Shown here: one piece after another, positions 53,065 to 62,638 of the stretch | Layout: each line of letters opens with the position of its first letter | Position numbering within the stretch: position 1 is the first letter of the stretch | Assembly: GCF_004769635.1 (NCBI RefSeq) | Contig: NZ_RQGH01000026.1 | Coordinates: forward strand, 768,628-832,627 | Source: Leptospira jelokensis | GTDB taxonomy: Bacteria > Spirochaetota > Leptospiria > Leptospirales > Leptospiraceae | Direction of reading: 5' to 3' | DNA: 64,000 bases | Made by a program: the position numbers and the translations under genes | The notes under the pieces: model-generated | Database searches by the model: none | The model's input: the letters and a program-made list of their open reading frames with translations, nothing else | Told to the model about the DNA's origin: nothing

Positions 53065-55515
53065 ATGTCTTTAGAGAAACAAATCAAAACATCACTTGGG
53101 CCGACCTTACACGAAGTAGAAGCCGGTTTATGGGAAATTGACCTTACAAACCTTCGAATCTTTTTTGGACTTTCTATTTTATCTCGCACCATCGGTGAAG
53201 AAATTGGAAACCTATTACAGTCGTTGCCTGGTGACTTGGCGTTTTCTTACAAAATCAATCCTAATATCAATCACGAGTTGGTGGATATGCACATCCAACA
53301 TGTGCAAGTATTTGCGCGCGCTGGTATTCTCAAAGATTGGGTACTGTTTCGGGAAGAATTTGAAGAGAATTTGCGTTTTGTATTTGGATCGTTCCAACAG
53401 CAGTCGATCGCTAAAAAAATACACCCAGAGTTTTACGGAGAAGATCCAAATCGAAATTCTTCTGTAGCCTTGTTATTTCCATTTGATACTGAATTTGTGC
53501 ATCCATCAGGATATTACATTCTGATGGAGAGAGTACAAAACCAAAATCGAATTGGTGACTTTTTTCTTCGCATAACGATTGATTCACGAGAAGATGGCTG
53601 TTTGAATTTGGCAAATATCCAACATGAGGTGATCAGTGATGTGCATTCGAGAACGTACATTGCTGGTGCATCCAAAATCAGTGAATCATTGAGTAATGGG
53701 ATCATCAATGTTGCGCAAAAAGGGGAAACTTTTTACGAAGAAGAGAATAGTCATTTTAGCAAAGTATTTTCGCAAATTGAAAAAACCCCGCTTGGAAAAC
53801 TCTCAAACATAAATTTTTATTGGGAAGAACAATATCGCAATTTGATATTGAGTTCGGATCCAAGTGTTTCCCTTTCTATCTTAAAAAAATTATTTTTATT
53901 ATTGGAAGATTCTTCCGCCTCAAAGAAAATTAAAGAGGGAAATACATTAAGAGCCAACATTGGAAAAACTTCAGTTTATGTTGATCTTTCTAGGTTAGAC
54001 AGAGTATTAAATTTTAGTTTCAATCAGAAGCGCACATTAGTTGATTCAAACTTTTATTTAAAACGAATGCCAATTTTAGAGTCCATCGCGAATTCAAAAG
54101 ACCACACGTACAATTTTGATGGCATTCATATATTTTTAATCCACCATATTACATCTGAGATCATATCCTTAATCGAAACATTTCGAAGGTTAAAAACAAA
54201 GTCTTTGAATGTCGCCTTCGTGAAGTATGGGGGGAATATCCCACCAATCTATTTGGATATTTTATTAGATATTCCAACGGAATCATTTTATATGGCAGGT
54301 TTGGAATTCAAACTTACCAAGAACAACACTCCATATTATGGTGTGTCCCCGCTATATAGTGATTTTGAAGTGCATACTTCATTTCGACATAAATTAGAAG
54401 AAGCAAAATTAGGATTTTTTGATGCGATGCGTCGTTTGGCCATGTATTTGTTTCTCAATCAATTACTGGATTTAGCAGAAAAAAATGAAAAGATGATTCT
54501 CATTGAAGATGGAGGATATGTTGCACCGATTCTCAATGAACGAGCATTAGATGGAGTTTCATTTGGCGATGTTTTGGCTGAATTCTGGGTTGAAGGAAAA
54601 TTTAGTCCTTTAAAAGATAAAAAGTTTTCTGAAATTTTAAATTCACACATCGTGGGTACAGTAGAACACACTAGAAATGGTTATGATCGCTTGGCCAAAG
54701 TGAAAAATGAAAGAGGATCATTATTTTTACCTGCATATTCCATAGCCATTTCCAAGGAAAAAACTTTGGAAGAATCCAAAGAGGTTGCTCGTTCGATCAT
54801 CAATGCAATTGAAAATACCTTACATGGAATTGGAAAAGTTTTATCCAAACGCAATGTTCTTATTTTGGGCTCAAAAGGAAATATCGGTGGGTTTTTGAAA
54901 AAATACTTGGTCGGTGGCTCCCTCCACGAATCTCATTTGGATGTTTTGGAAGTAGATCGAAAATTTGAATCCGACACAAAGTTACAAAAACAATCATTCC
55001 AATCGGTTAGTGAAACTGAATTTGCGAACATCGATTTGGTGATAGGTGTGACTGGTGAATCAATCTTGGAACCAAAAAATTTTGAATCATGGATTCTTAA
55101 AAGTGAACACAAACAATTGTATTTGGCATCAGGTTCTACGAAGACAGTAGAATTTGCGAATTTTATCCAGTGGACAAACCAACTGAATTTAGAAGGTAAT
55201 CCGAAACTAGGTGGGAAAGAGACTTTGATCTCCTTTCATCGAATTTTAGATCCGCAATCGCAAATGGATTTAGGTTCTAAAATTCTTTTTAAGATTCCCG
55301 AGCTAAATTTGGAAAAGGAAATTTATTTGATAAGTGATGGAAGTCCAGTAAACTTTTTATTTTTTGGTGTTCCAACCGAGTCGATGGATCCAATCATTTC
55401 ACAATTGGCGAGTGTTTCATTAGGAATGGTAAACCAACATCGTAAAACAAATCTTCCGAAACCAGAATTATATGCTGTTGACCACCAAATCAATGTTTGG
55501 GGAAATTCTTTGTGA
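53065..55515 (+). CDS. Large protein with divergent S-adenosylhomocysteine-hydrolase-like C-terminal half
   Basis: An 816-residue protein. Residues ~350-816 follow the SAHH plan at several points: [16 protein letters not shown] (like HMTVQTAVLIETL), DGG at 482-484, [12 protein letters not shown] at 532-543 (like SEETTTGVHRL), a Rossmann GSKGNIGG at 602, IGVTGESIL at 660, and DGSPVNF at 758 (like EGRLVNL). Catalytic identity is uncertain. Residues 1-340 match nothing I know; SYKINPN at 61-67 faintly recalls the PLP-Lys strand of decarboxylase barrels. It lies between the MDR and Nudix genes, overlapping the latter by four bases. Confidence 0.55.
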   Translation: MSLEKQIKTSLGPTLHEVEAGLWEIDLTNLRIFFGLSILSRTIGEEIGNLLQSLPGDLAFSYKINPNINHELVDMHIQHVQVFARAGILKDWVLFREEFEENLRFVFGSFQQQSIAKKIHPEFYGEDPNRNSSVALLFPFDTEFVHPSGYYILMERVQNQNRIGDFFLRITIDSREDGCLNLANIQHEVISDVHSRTYIAGASKISESLSNGIINVAQKGETFYEEENSHFSKVFSQIEKTPLGKLSNINFYWEEQYRNLILSSDPSVSLSILKKLFLLLEDSSASKKIKEGNTLRANIGKTSVYVDLSRLDRVLNFSFNQKRTLVDSNFYLKRMPILESIANSKDHTYNFDGIHIFLIHHITSEIISLIETFRRLKTKSLNVAFVKYGGNIPPIYLDILLDIPTESFYMAGLEFKLTKNNTPYYGVSPLYSDFEVHTSFRHKLEEAKLGFFDAMRRLAMYLFLNQLLDLAEKNEKMILIEDGGYVAPILNERALDGVSFGDVLAEFWVEGKFSPLKDKKFSEILNSHIVGTVEHTRNGYDRLAKVKNERGSLFLPAYSIAISKEKTLEESKEVARSIINAIENTLHGIGKVLSKRNVLILGSKGNIGGFLKKYLVGGSLHESHLDVLEVDRKFESDTKLQKQSFQSVSETEFANIDLVIGVTGESILEPKNFESWILKSEHKQLYLASGSTKTVEFANFIQWTNQLNLEGNPKLGGKETLISFHRILDPQSQMDLGSKILFKIPELNLEKEIYLISDGSPVNFLFFGVPTESMDPIISQLASVSLGMVNQHRKTNLPKPELYAVDHQINVWGNSL

Positions 55516-55934
55516 GTAAACATGGATTCTTTCAAATCACCCAAAAACTTTTTTTAAGAGACGGTGATTTATTATTAGTTTTAAGAGATAAAAAATCCGG
55601 ACATGGGGATCTTCCTGGTGGAAGGATGAATGAAGATGAATTTTTTAATGATTGGACTGAAAGTATTTTTCGGGAAGTTGAAGAAGAACTCGGTACAAAT
55701 ATCAAAATTGAAGTCAATCCTGTTCCTATTTTTGTTCATAAACATCGAGTGAATGAAGGAAACCATCCTTGTATTATCATCGCTTATGATGCAAAATGTT
55801 TAGATGGCAAAGTAAATTTGTCTGACGAACATGATTATATGGAATGGGTAAATATCAATTCCTTTGATCCACAAAAACTTTTTTCGGAGTATATGTTGGA
55901 AGCTGTCCAACTTTATTTAAAAGAATATGCATAA
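55512..55934 (+). CDS. Nudix hydrolase
   Basis: About 140 residues. The Nudix box is complete: [21 protein letters not shown], then EEELG, preceded by LPGG. The start is the GTG at 55512, which overlaps the SAHH-like gene's stop (GTGA); a TTG at 55497 is less likely. It hydrolyses a nucleoside diphosphate linked to another group; its specificity is unknown. It overlaps the next gene by eight bases. Confidence 0.85.
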   Translation: MSKHGFFQITQKLFLRDGDLLLVLRDKKSGHGDLPGGRMNEDEFFNDWTESIFREVEEELGTNIKIEVNPVPIFVHKHRVNEGNHPCIIIAYDAKCLDGKVNLSDEHDYMEWVNINSFDPQKLFSEYMLEAVQLYLKEYA

Positions 55935-57078
55935 TCTCTACGTACCACCATATAAAATTCTATTATTCATTGTTCTGTTTGGGATTGGATATGGTTCTGC
56001 CTCATTTTTAAAAGATTACGAAAATACGAATCCAACACCAAAACAAGAATTACCAAAAACCGATTTTAGTTTTAATTTTGATTTCAAATTTGATTTTAAT
56101 TTTAGCCAACCAGAAGTAGATGAAGAAATTCAAAAACCTAATAAAACATGGTCTGAGATCACCATCCAAACAAATGGATCAGATAGAAAATACGGAAACC
56201 TTGTTGGGATCCAACTTGTATTAAAACCTGAAGATTATGTGAAGGAAGAATGGTGGAAAGAAAGAATTGAGGAAACTTTAGCAAAAGCTAAATCATCTGG
56301 GATTTTTGACCGCAAAACTATTGTTATTTTTCCAGAACATATTGGAAGTGGATTGGTTTTTTTGAATGAAAAATCAAAATTTTTAAATTCAGATACGTTT
56401 GCTGAAGCATTAAAAACCAAAGGGGAAAATTTTACCTTCTCTGATTTGATTTATGCAAAATCCGAATTGATGGCAGAAGTTTATGTTCGCACGTTTTCTT
56501 CCTTAGCCAAAGATTATAATGTCCCAATCCTTGGTGGAACCATTGTCTTACCGAATCCGAAAATTGTGAAAGGAAATTTAGTTTTGGATCCAAAGGGTCC
56601 ATTATACAATGTTGCCATTCCGTTTTCTGCAGATGGAAAACTTATGGAACCAATGGTCAAAAAAATCATTTTGTCCGAAGAGGAACAAAAACTTTATTCG
56701 GCGGGTGAAATTAACCAAGATCGTATTTGGATCGTGCCTGGTTGGAAGGTAGCAATTTTCATTGGCCAAGATGTGTTTGAGGCTTCTTTGTATAGTCGCC
56801 TAACAGGAAAACCAGTGGATGGTTTGATATCTCCTGCAGCAGTGTTTCCAGATATGAAATGGTCTGGATTAGATTTAACCGATGTCAATGTTTGGAAACG
56901 AGAAGGAATGGCAAAGTACATCAAGTCTACAAGAGCGCAGGACTTAGTACAAGTGTTTCTCTCTGGGCACTTATTCGAAAATCATTGGAATGGCAAAACT
57001 TTCAATTTAAGAGACTTTACCTTTGAAGACCAAGTGATTTCGGTAGAAAACCCTACAATCTTAAATTTGTACTTTTAA
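55927..57078 (+). CDS. Membrane-anchored nitrilase-fold protein lacking the catalytic Cys
   Basis: A 383-residue protein. An N-terminal anchor ([15 protein letters not shown]) is followed by a Phe-alternating low-complexity stretch (46-59), then a carbon-nitrogen-hydrolase fold. The expected Glu (E137 in [11 protein letters not shown]) and Lys (K245/246 in [13 protein letters not shown]) are present. At the Cys position, the strand reads [15 protein letters not shown], with Gly280 where Cys is needed. It is probably inactive as an amidase, or uses another chemistry. It closes the coupled MDR-SAHH-Nudix set. Confidence 0.65.
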   Translation: MHNLYVPPYKILLFIVLFGIGYGSASFLKDYENTNPTPKQELPKTDFSFNFDFKFDFNFSQPEVDEEIQKPNKTWSEITIQTNGSDRKYGNLVGIQLVLKPEDYVKEEWWKERIEETLAKAKSSGIFDRKTIVIFPEHIGSGLVFLNEKSKFLNSDTFAEALKTKGENFTFSDLIYAKSELMAEVYVRTFSSLAKDYNVPILGGTIVLPNPKIVKGNLVLDPKGPLYNVAIPFSADGKLMEPMVKKIILSEEEQKLYSAGEINQDRIWIVPGWKVAIFIGQDVFEASLYSRLTGKPVDGLISPAAVFPDMKWSGLDLTDVNVWKREGMAKYIKSTRAQDLVQVFLSGHLFENHWNGKTFNLRDFTFEDQVISVENPTILNLYF

Positions 57079-57139
57079 ATTTAGAAGTGATACGTGGATT
57101 TTTTTGAATTTTAATTTTATGATTTCACTTAAAATCCGT

Positions 57140-57168
57140 TTGACAGGGCATGCTTTTCACAAAAAATT
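57140..57168 (+). promoter_or_regulatory. Possible -35 element before the small Cys protein
   Basis: A consensus TTGACA at 57140-57145 is followed 17 bases later by an A/T-rich hexamer that is a poor -10. Its location 10-40 bases before the gene at 57178 makes a promoter plausible. Confidence 0.3.
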
Positions 57169-57177
57169 TTCAGAGTT

Positions 57178-57375
57178 ATGCCACAGAAGTCTCTACCTAA
57201 AAACGAATTTTACGTAAAATGCCCTTTATACGCCAAGGGACTTTCTGTATGCCCGAGCTCAAAGGATCGTTTGCAATCGGAAGACTTAGAACGTCTTACA
57301 TCCCATTGCGTACAAGATCTTTACAAAACTTGTCAAATTTTTTCTGCGAAAAAAGAGAAAGAACAAGCGGCTTAA
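57178..57375 (+). CDS. Small four-Cys protein
   Basis: Sixty-five residues with four Cys (KCPLYAKGLSVCPSS and SHCVQDLYKTCQIF), charged and without a signal peptide. The spacing (9 and 7 residues within pairs) could hold a metal or iron-sulfur site. No family recognised. Its stop overlaps the stop of the convergent gene within TTAA at 57372-57375. Confidence 0.5.
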   Translation: MPQKSLPKNEFYVKCPLYAKGLSVCPSSKDRLQSEDLERLTSHCVQDLYKTCQIFSAKKEKEQAA

Positions 57376-58499
57376 CCGTCGTTCATTTTCCGTACTTTTT
57401 TAAAGTATTCGTAAATTTTCCAATCTTCTTCGCTGAAATTTAAATCATCCAAAACCAACTCACCACGTTTGCTTTCATATACAATTTTATCCCCAGCCAC
57501 TCCCCATAACCTTTCTAAGAAGAATGGGAAATGTTCTTTTTTGCCAGAAACTTTCCATTTCATGGGTTGGTTCGGATCGTTTTGATTCGTTGTGATAAAT
57601 TCATCTTTGCCTGTTAATTTCCAGGAATATGCTTCCCTTGTAACTATGGGAATTCCTCGGTTGATGGAGGGAGATTTCCCTTGTTGGTAGATTACTTCTT
57701 TTAGATACAAATCACCAATTTTGCCTCCAACCACATAACCAGAGTTACCGCTGTTATAATAAAATTTAGGAAGTACGATATCTTTGGAGAGTAATGAGAC
57801 ACGTTTGGATTCAACATTTAGGAAAAACAAATGGTAAGCCCCACCAACGCCAGACCAAATTAAATATTCATTCCCAATCGATGAAATGTGATATTGGATT
57901 TTTAATTTTGGATATGGGGAGGGAAATAATTCACTGGAAAGAAAACGTTCTGGTTTTGAGGATTTTCCCGTTTTTTCCAAGAACAATTGATTCTCAAAAA
58001 AATATAACAAGAGATCACCAGAATTGGAAATGGCCATTCCTGTTTTACAAGGGATATGAACAATGGATTCGTGTTCCAGGGTAGAATCAGTTGTGGAATA
58101 ACCAAATAATGCGCAACCACCATATTGTTTTAACGGATATTGAACGGCAACATAATTTCCGTTAGCTGACAACTGTATGGAATCTGGTCTCAGTTTTAAT
58201 TCGATAGAGTTTCTATTGTCATTTACCAAATCTTTGAAAAATAAGGTTTTATTTTCTGTCCAAACAATTTTAGTTCTGTCCTCAGATACAGCAAAAAGTC
58301 GTGGTTGGTTCGGTTTGTTTTTGGATAAAATCTCCGCACTGGAACGATTCGAAGAAAGGCGGTCTTGGAGTAAAACAAGTGCTTTTTCAAACTTTTCTTT
58401 TGCAATGAGATCTTCAATTTCAGAAACTAAGGATTCATGTTTGGATTGGCAATGGCTGAGAGTGAATAACGTTAAAATTATGAAGAAAAAAAATTTCAC
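57372..58499 (-). CDS. Hypothetical propeller-like lipoprotein
   Basis: A 375-residue protein. The signal peptide ends in a lipobox (LFTLSHCQSKH); a short helical segment (EDLIAKEKFEKALVLLQDRL) resembles a TPR hairpin. The rest is repeated short strands (LFAVSEDRTKIVWTENKTLF and similar) like a beta-propeller. No specific family or active site is visible. It overlaps the upstream EcsC-like gene by four bases. Its style is similar to the fragment at the window's left edge. Confidence 0.6.
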   Translation of the reverse strand: MKFFFFIILTLFTLSHCQSKHESLVSEIEDLIAKEKFEKALVLLQDRLSSNRSSAEILSKNKPNQPRLFAVSEDRTKIVWTENKTLFFKDLVNDNRNSIELKLRPDSIQLSANGNYVAVQYPLKQYGGCALFGYSTTDSTLEHESIVHIPCKTGMAISNSGDLLLYFFENQLFLEKTGKSSKPERFLSSELFPSPYPKLKIQYHISSIGNEYLIWSGVGGAYHLFFLNVESKRVSLLSKDIVLPKFYYNSGNSGYVVGGKIGDLYLKEVIYQQGKSPSINRGIPIVTREAYSWKLTGKDEFITTNQNDPNQPMKWKVSGKKEHFPFFLERLWGVAGDKIVYESKRGELVLDDLNFSEEDWKIYEYFKKVRKMNDG

Positions 58500-59116
58500 T
58501 GAGTCTCCAACAAGTCTCTAATTTCATCCGAATGGATTTCTTTTGAAAATAATTCCATGGCTGTTTTTCCTACACGTTTTGTATCGTAATAGGCAAAGGT
58601 TCCTGTAACAACAGCACCACCTATAGGTACCCAACGAGCAAATTGTTTTCGAATGATTGATTTGGAAATCATAATTCCTAATTTTTCTAATACAGATTGG
58701 AATACCCTAACGGTTGTTGGGCGAATGAGAATTTTGAAACTAGATTCTTCTATGATTTTTCGAAAAACTTGTGCCCCTCCGTGTTTGAATAAACAATAAA
58801 GTAACAATTCTTTTGTGACTTGCACCTCTTTTCCGTAGAGAGCGGCAATATCCATTATCAAATGCCCTTGGATTCGATACACCATGAGCAACTCGGGAAG
58901 GATACTTAAGATTCCCAATGGCCCTGGAGGCAGGGAACAGGTAGCGCTAATCAGTCCGGATTTAAAGGAAGCATTTTGAACCAAATCTTTGAGTAATTCC
59001 TCAGGTGGTTGTATGGTAGGAGCGTAAGGGCTTCTATAGTCCTCAAATCCAGCAAATAACTCGATGAGACCCTCTAAAAATCCATTAGAATTGCCCTTAT
59101 GTGGGAGTTCGTTCAC
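58496..59116 (-). CDS. EcsC-family-like protein
   Basis: A 206-residue protein with the EcsC-like pattern: LGILSILPELLMVYRIQGHL, then MDIAALYGKE, and a late glycine-rich hydrophobic VPIGGAVVTGTFAYYDTKRVG. EcsC was first seen beside an ABC transporter in Bacillus; its role is unclear. Two moderately hydrophobic stretches suggest membrane association. It is coupled to the lipoprotein gene and divergent from prfA. Confidence 0.65.
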   Translation of the reverse strand: MNELPHKGNSNGFLEGLIELFAGFEDYRSPYAPTIQPPEELLKDLVQNASFKSGLISATCSLPPGPLGILSILPELLMVYRIQGHLIMDIAALYGKEVQVTKELLLYCLFKHGGAQVFRKIIEESSFKILIRPTTVRVFQSVLEKLGIMISKSIIRKQFARWVPIGGAVVTGTFAYYDTKRVGKTAMELFSKEIHSDEIRDLLETQ

Positions 59117-59183
59117 GGGTTTCTCAAATCCTCATTAGATTTTAGTTTATCAAAAACAGGCATTCTGTATCCTTTCCATAGAC

Positions 59184-60245
59184 ATGATAGATAGATTGAA
59201 AAAAATTCAAGAAAAATACCTGCGTATCGAGGATGAGCTCGCAAAGGCCACTGCATCCGATACTTTGAAGAATCTATCGAAAGAAAGATCTCGCCTAACG
59301 CCAGTATATACAAAAGCAGACGAATACCTAAAGATCACCAAGGATTGCCAAGATGCAAAGTCCTTATTAGAATCGGAAAATGATGCAGACATGCATGCCA
59401 TGTTAAAATCCGAAATTGAAGAAGGTGAAAAAAAATTAGAAGAGCTCGCAAAAGAACTCGAAATTATGTTATTACCTCCCGATCCAAACTCTGGAAAAAG
59501 TATTTTAGTGGAAATCCGGGCTGGGACAGGTGGCGAAGAATCTGGTTTGTTTTGTGCTGACTTGTTTCGCATGTACAACAAATATGCTGATAAAAAGGGA
59601 ATCCGAACTGAGATCATTGATATGAGTCCAACAGGGATTGGTGGATACAAAGAAATTGTATTTTCCTTGGATGATGATCGGGCATATGATTTATTCAAAT
59701 TTGAATCTGGTACTCATCGGGTACAACGAATTCCAGAAACGGAATCTGGTGGAAGGATTCATACATCGGCTGTCACTGTTGCCATCCTTCCTGAAGCAGA
59801 AGAGAAGGAAGTAGAGATCAGAGAAAGTGATTTGCGTATCGATGTGTATCGATCCTCAGGTGCAGGTGGTCAGCACGTCAACACAACTGACTCGGCAGTC
59901 CGAATCACACATATACCTACAGGCATTGTTGTGGCCTCCCAAGAAGAACGTTCCCAAATCAAAAACCGCGACAAAGCGATGAGAGTGCTTCGTGCAAGGA
60001 TTGCAGACCAAGCGGCAGAGTCCGCCAAACAAAGCGCAGATGCTCTAAAAAAAGCACAAGTTGGTTCAGGAGATCGTTCGGAACGAATTCGCACATACAA
60101 TTTCCCACAAGGCCGTTGTACTGACCATCGGATTGGTTTTACGAGTCATAATCTTCCGTCCATTATGGAAGGGGATTTGGATGAATTAATCGATGCATTG
60201 GTGCAGGAAGACCGGTCTAAGAGATTAGCAGAAGCCAAGGCTTAA
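59184..60245 (+). CDS. prfA: Peptide chain release factor 1
   Basis: A 353-residue class I release factor, close to the 360 of E. coli RF1. The stop-codon-recognising P-x-T motif is PET in [19 protein letters not shown]. The peptidyl-hydrolysis GGQ is in [12 protein letters not shown]. It reads UAA and UAG on the ribosome. The usual downstream methylase gene prmC is absent; a subtilase follows instead. Confidence 0.97.
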   Translation: MIDRLKKIQEKYLRIEDELAKATASDTLKNLSKERSRLTPVYTKADEYLKITKDCQDAKSLLESENDADMHAMLKSEIEEGEKKLEELAKELEIMLLPPDPNSGKSILVEIRAGTGGEESGLFCADLFRMYNKYADKKGIRTEIIDMSPTGIGGYKEIVFSLDDDRAYDLFKFESGTHRVQRIPETESGGRIHTSAVTVAILPEAEEKEVEIRESDLRIDVYRSSGAGGQHVNTTDSAVRITHIPTGIVVASQEERSQIKNRDKAMRVLRARIADQAAESAKQSADALKKAQVGSGDRSERIRTYNFPQGRCTDHRIGFTSHNLPSIMEGDLDELIDALVQEDRSKRLAEAKA

Positions 60246-60319
60246 AAGGATCATTTTTTCTCTGGAATTCGGTTGAAACCATTCCGCTAATTGTTATTTT
60301 TTAGTAAGGAAATAAAAAT

Positions 60320-62011
60320 ATGACTCTCAAACGTTGGATTTTCGCTTATTTGTTGGTGACACTCCTCAATTTGAGCCATTGTGTTCCCAAAAAAAATAAT
60401 GATTTGGTGAGCGATGATTTTTTATTTTTATACCTACTCAATTCGATTTTAAATGCCAGGGAATTAGATTGTACGTTCTCACCAAATAGTTCCGATTCTC
60501 TTTACAATGACCAATGGCATCTATTCAATTATGGGCAATTGGGAGGGACTTCTGGAGAAGATGCTCGTGTGCGCTCCGTTTGGGACCAAGGCTATTCGGG
60601 AAACCAAGTCATCGTCAGTGTCGTAGATGATGGGATTGACCTTTCTCACGAAGATTTAAAAGACAATATCTCTATCTCCGCAAAGGGTTTGAATTTATTC
60701 AACAATTCACTTTTTCCTTATCATGCATATTCCTCTAGTTTCCATGGATCTGCCGTCGGAGGTGTGATTGGTGCACGTGGTGGGAATGGAATCGGTGTTA
60801 GGGGAGCTGCACCTTGTTCCAAACTAGTAGGTGTGAACCTATTAGAAAAATCCACCATTTACACTTCAGACGAATACCGGGCTATGGTGAATGAGATGGG
60901 GAAAGTTTACATCTCCAATAATAGCTGGGGTTCACCTGATACGTATGGTTGGTTATGGCCTTCTAGTTCGCTATGGCAACAAGGGATCAATGAAGGCATT
61001 AGTTTAGGCCGTGGGGGATTAGGAACTGTTTACCTTTGGGCAGCAGGGAACGGTGCAAATGGTAATACTGTATCCTCACCTTTGTTAGTCGATAATGCAA
61101 ATTATGATGGCCAGGCCAATTATTATGGTGTGATGGCAATCGGTGGGATTGGGCAAAATGGAATGAAAGCTTCCTATTCGGAAGAAGGTGCCAATCTTTG
61201 GGCGGTAGCCCATACCCAAGGGAATTCTGCAACTGCCTACACAACTGCCATCACAACGACCGATGCAGCTGGTGCATTTGGATTGAATGCAGGTGGGACA
61301 TCGGGTGATTATTCTTTTTCCAATTACACAAGGCGATTTAATGGAACTTCCTCGGCCACACCACTTGCTGCAGGTGTTGTCGCCTTACTTCTTAGCAAAT
61401 ACCCATCACTCTCATGGAGGGATGTTCGCGAGTTAGTTGCTTACTCCGCAAGACAAAATGATCCAGGTGATTTGGATTGGGATACCAATGGAGCTGGTTT
61501 ACATGTTAACCATAAATATGGATTTGGTGCCATTGACGCAGAACAATTGTTACTAAGGGCTAGTTCCTGGACTCCGATCACTACGCCGCAAAGGGTGGAG
61601 ACGATGTCTGCCGTTAATTATGGAAATGCAATCCCAGATAATAACGTTGTTGGTGTTTCCGTTATGTATCCTGTATCGTCTTCCATTAATTACATTGAAT
61701 ATGTCGATGTTGAAATCACTACAGGTCATACTTATTTTCCGGAACTAGGAATCGTTGTGACTTCCCCCACTGGTGCGATTCAAAGTGTGCTAGCAGAGCC
61801 ACACGCCTGTGCCAATCCTGCAACCAATTCGGGTTGTTCTTTTGGAAGTACAACGATCGCAAGTATGACTGGTTCCTCGACATATCGATTTGGAATCGCC
61901 AGATTGTTGGGTGAGAATCCCAATGGGATGTGGACCATTCGTGTTTATGATGATGGAGTTGGCGATACGGGAACGATCCAAACCGTCCGTATGAAAATTT
62001 ATGGTAGATAA
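60320..62011 (+). CDS. Subtilisin-like (S8) serine protease lipoprotein with P-domain
   Basis: A 563-residue protein. Signal peptide with lipobox-like LSHCVPKK; S8 domain from about 60 to 415; P/proprotein-convertase domain from about 425 to 563 (VDVEITTGHTYFPELGIVV, then NGMWTIRVYDDGVGDTGTI). The triad is intact: Asp in VSVVDDGIDLSHEDL, His in FHGSAVGG, Ser in NGTSSATPLAAG, plus Asn in NNSWG. There is no prodomain between the signal and catalytic region; a prodomain-like gene follows directly. Likely surface-anchored. Confidence 0.9.
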   Translation: MTLKRWIFAYLLVTLLNLSHCVPKKNNDLVSDDFLFLYLLNSILNARELDCTFSPNSSDSLYNDQWHLFNYGQLGGTSGEDARVRSVWDQGYSGNQVIVSVVDDGIDLSHEDLKDNISISAKGLNLFNNSLFPYHAYSSSFHGSAVGGVIGARGGNGIGVRGAAPCSKLVGVNLLEKSTIYTSDEYRAMVNEMGKVYISNNSWGSPDTYGWLWPSSSLWQQGINEGISLGRGGLGTVYLWAAGNGANGNTVSSPLLVDNANYDGQANYYGVMAIGGIGQNGMKASYSEEGANLWAVAHTQGNSATAYTTAITTTDAAGAFGLNAGGTSGDYSFSNYTRRFNGTSSATPLAAGVVALLLSKYPSLSWRDVRELVAYSARQNDPGDLDWDTNGAGLHVNHKYGFGAIDAEQLLLRASSWTPITTPQRVETMSAVNYGNAIPDNNVVGVSVMYPVSSSINYIEYVDVEITTGHTYFPELGIVVTSPTGAIQSVLAEPHACANPATNSGCSFGSTTIASMTGSSTYRFGIARLLGENPNGMWTIRVYDDGVGDTGTIQTVRMKIYGR

Positions 62012-62015
62012 TCCT

Positions 62016-62600
62016 ATGAAGACAATACAATTTTTAATGATCCCATTCCCACGTTTTCGATTCTTAATTTATATCTTAGGTTTTTTGTTTGTTTTTTCTC
62101 TTTTGGCAAAGGAACCTCCAAACCAAATAACGTACACAGAAGGTGGAGTCCAAAAGACATTTTATCGAAACCCGAACTTAGAGGCGGAATTCATAACCCC
62201 CAATCAAATCAATTCCTCGCAAAATAAAAGTTATGCGAATCAAAAATTAAAAGTTGGGTGGAATATACGTAAACCAGGAAAAGCGTTGGTAGCCAATCAA
62301 ACAAAGTCAGGGAATGAAACCAAAGTCACTGAAGTTTACAATACCGGGCAAGGGTATGGACCAAACATCGTTCTCCCTGGGATGATCGTGGTATCCTTTC
62401 GGACGGACCAATCCAAAGAATTCATTTCCGAGTTGGCCAAAAGATACAAAATACAAATATTCCATACCTTTAACCCTCGCTTGGTAAGTTTCCAAACAGA
62501 ACCAGGTTATCTTTCCGTTGAAAAAGCAAATGAACTTGTAAATGAACCATCTGTAGCAGAAGCGTATCCAGAAACTGCTGTCGAAAAAGTTTTAAAGTAA
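62016..62600 (+). CDS. Stand-alone subtilase prodomain-like exported protein
   Basis: About 194 residues, with a signal-type hydrophobic segment (LIYILGFLFVFSLLA). The C-terminal ~75 residues look like an S8 propeptide/inhibitor fold: VLPGMIVVSFRTDQSKEFIS, a central strand, LVSFQTEPGYLSVEKANELV and a closing PSVAEAYPET, echoing the V-x-x-VEPD end of prodomains. I chose the ATG at 62016; an ATG at 62001 lies within the protease's last codons. It probably folds or inhibits the neighbouring protease. Confidence 0.6.
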   Translation: MKTIQFLMIPFPRFRFLIYILGFLFVFSLLAKEPPNQITYTEGGVQKTFYRNPNLEAEFITPNQINSSQNKSYANQKLKVGWNIRKPGKALVANQTKSGNETKVTEVYNTGQGYGPNIVLPGMIVVSFRTDQSKEFISELAKRYKIQIFHTFNPRLVSFQTEPGYLSVEKANELVNEPSVAEAYPETAVEKVLK

Positions 62601-62638
62601 TGGATTTGGATGAACTGGAGAAGGGTAACTGACCTAAC

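Noticed and set aside
55927..57078. Apolipoprotein N-acyltransferase (Lnt)
   Set aside because: Lnt also has a nitrilase domain, but it has several membrane helices before it and needs the Cys, which is missing here.
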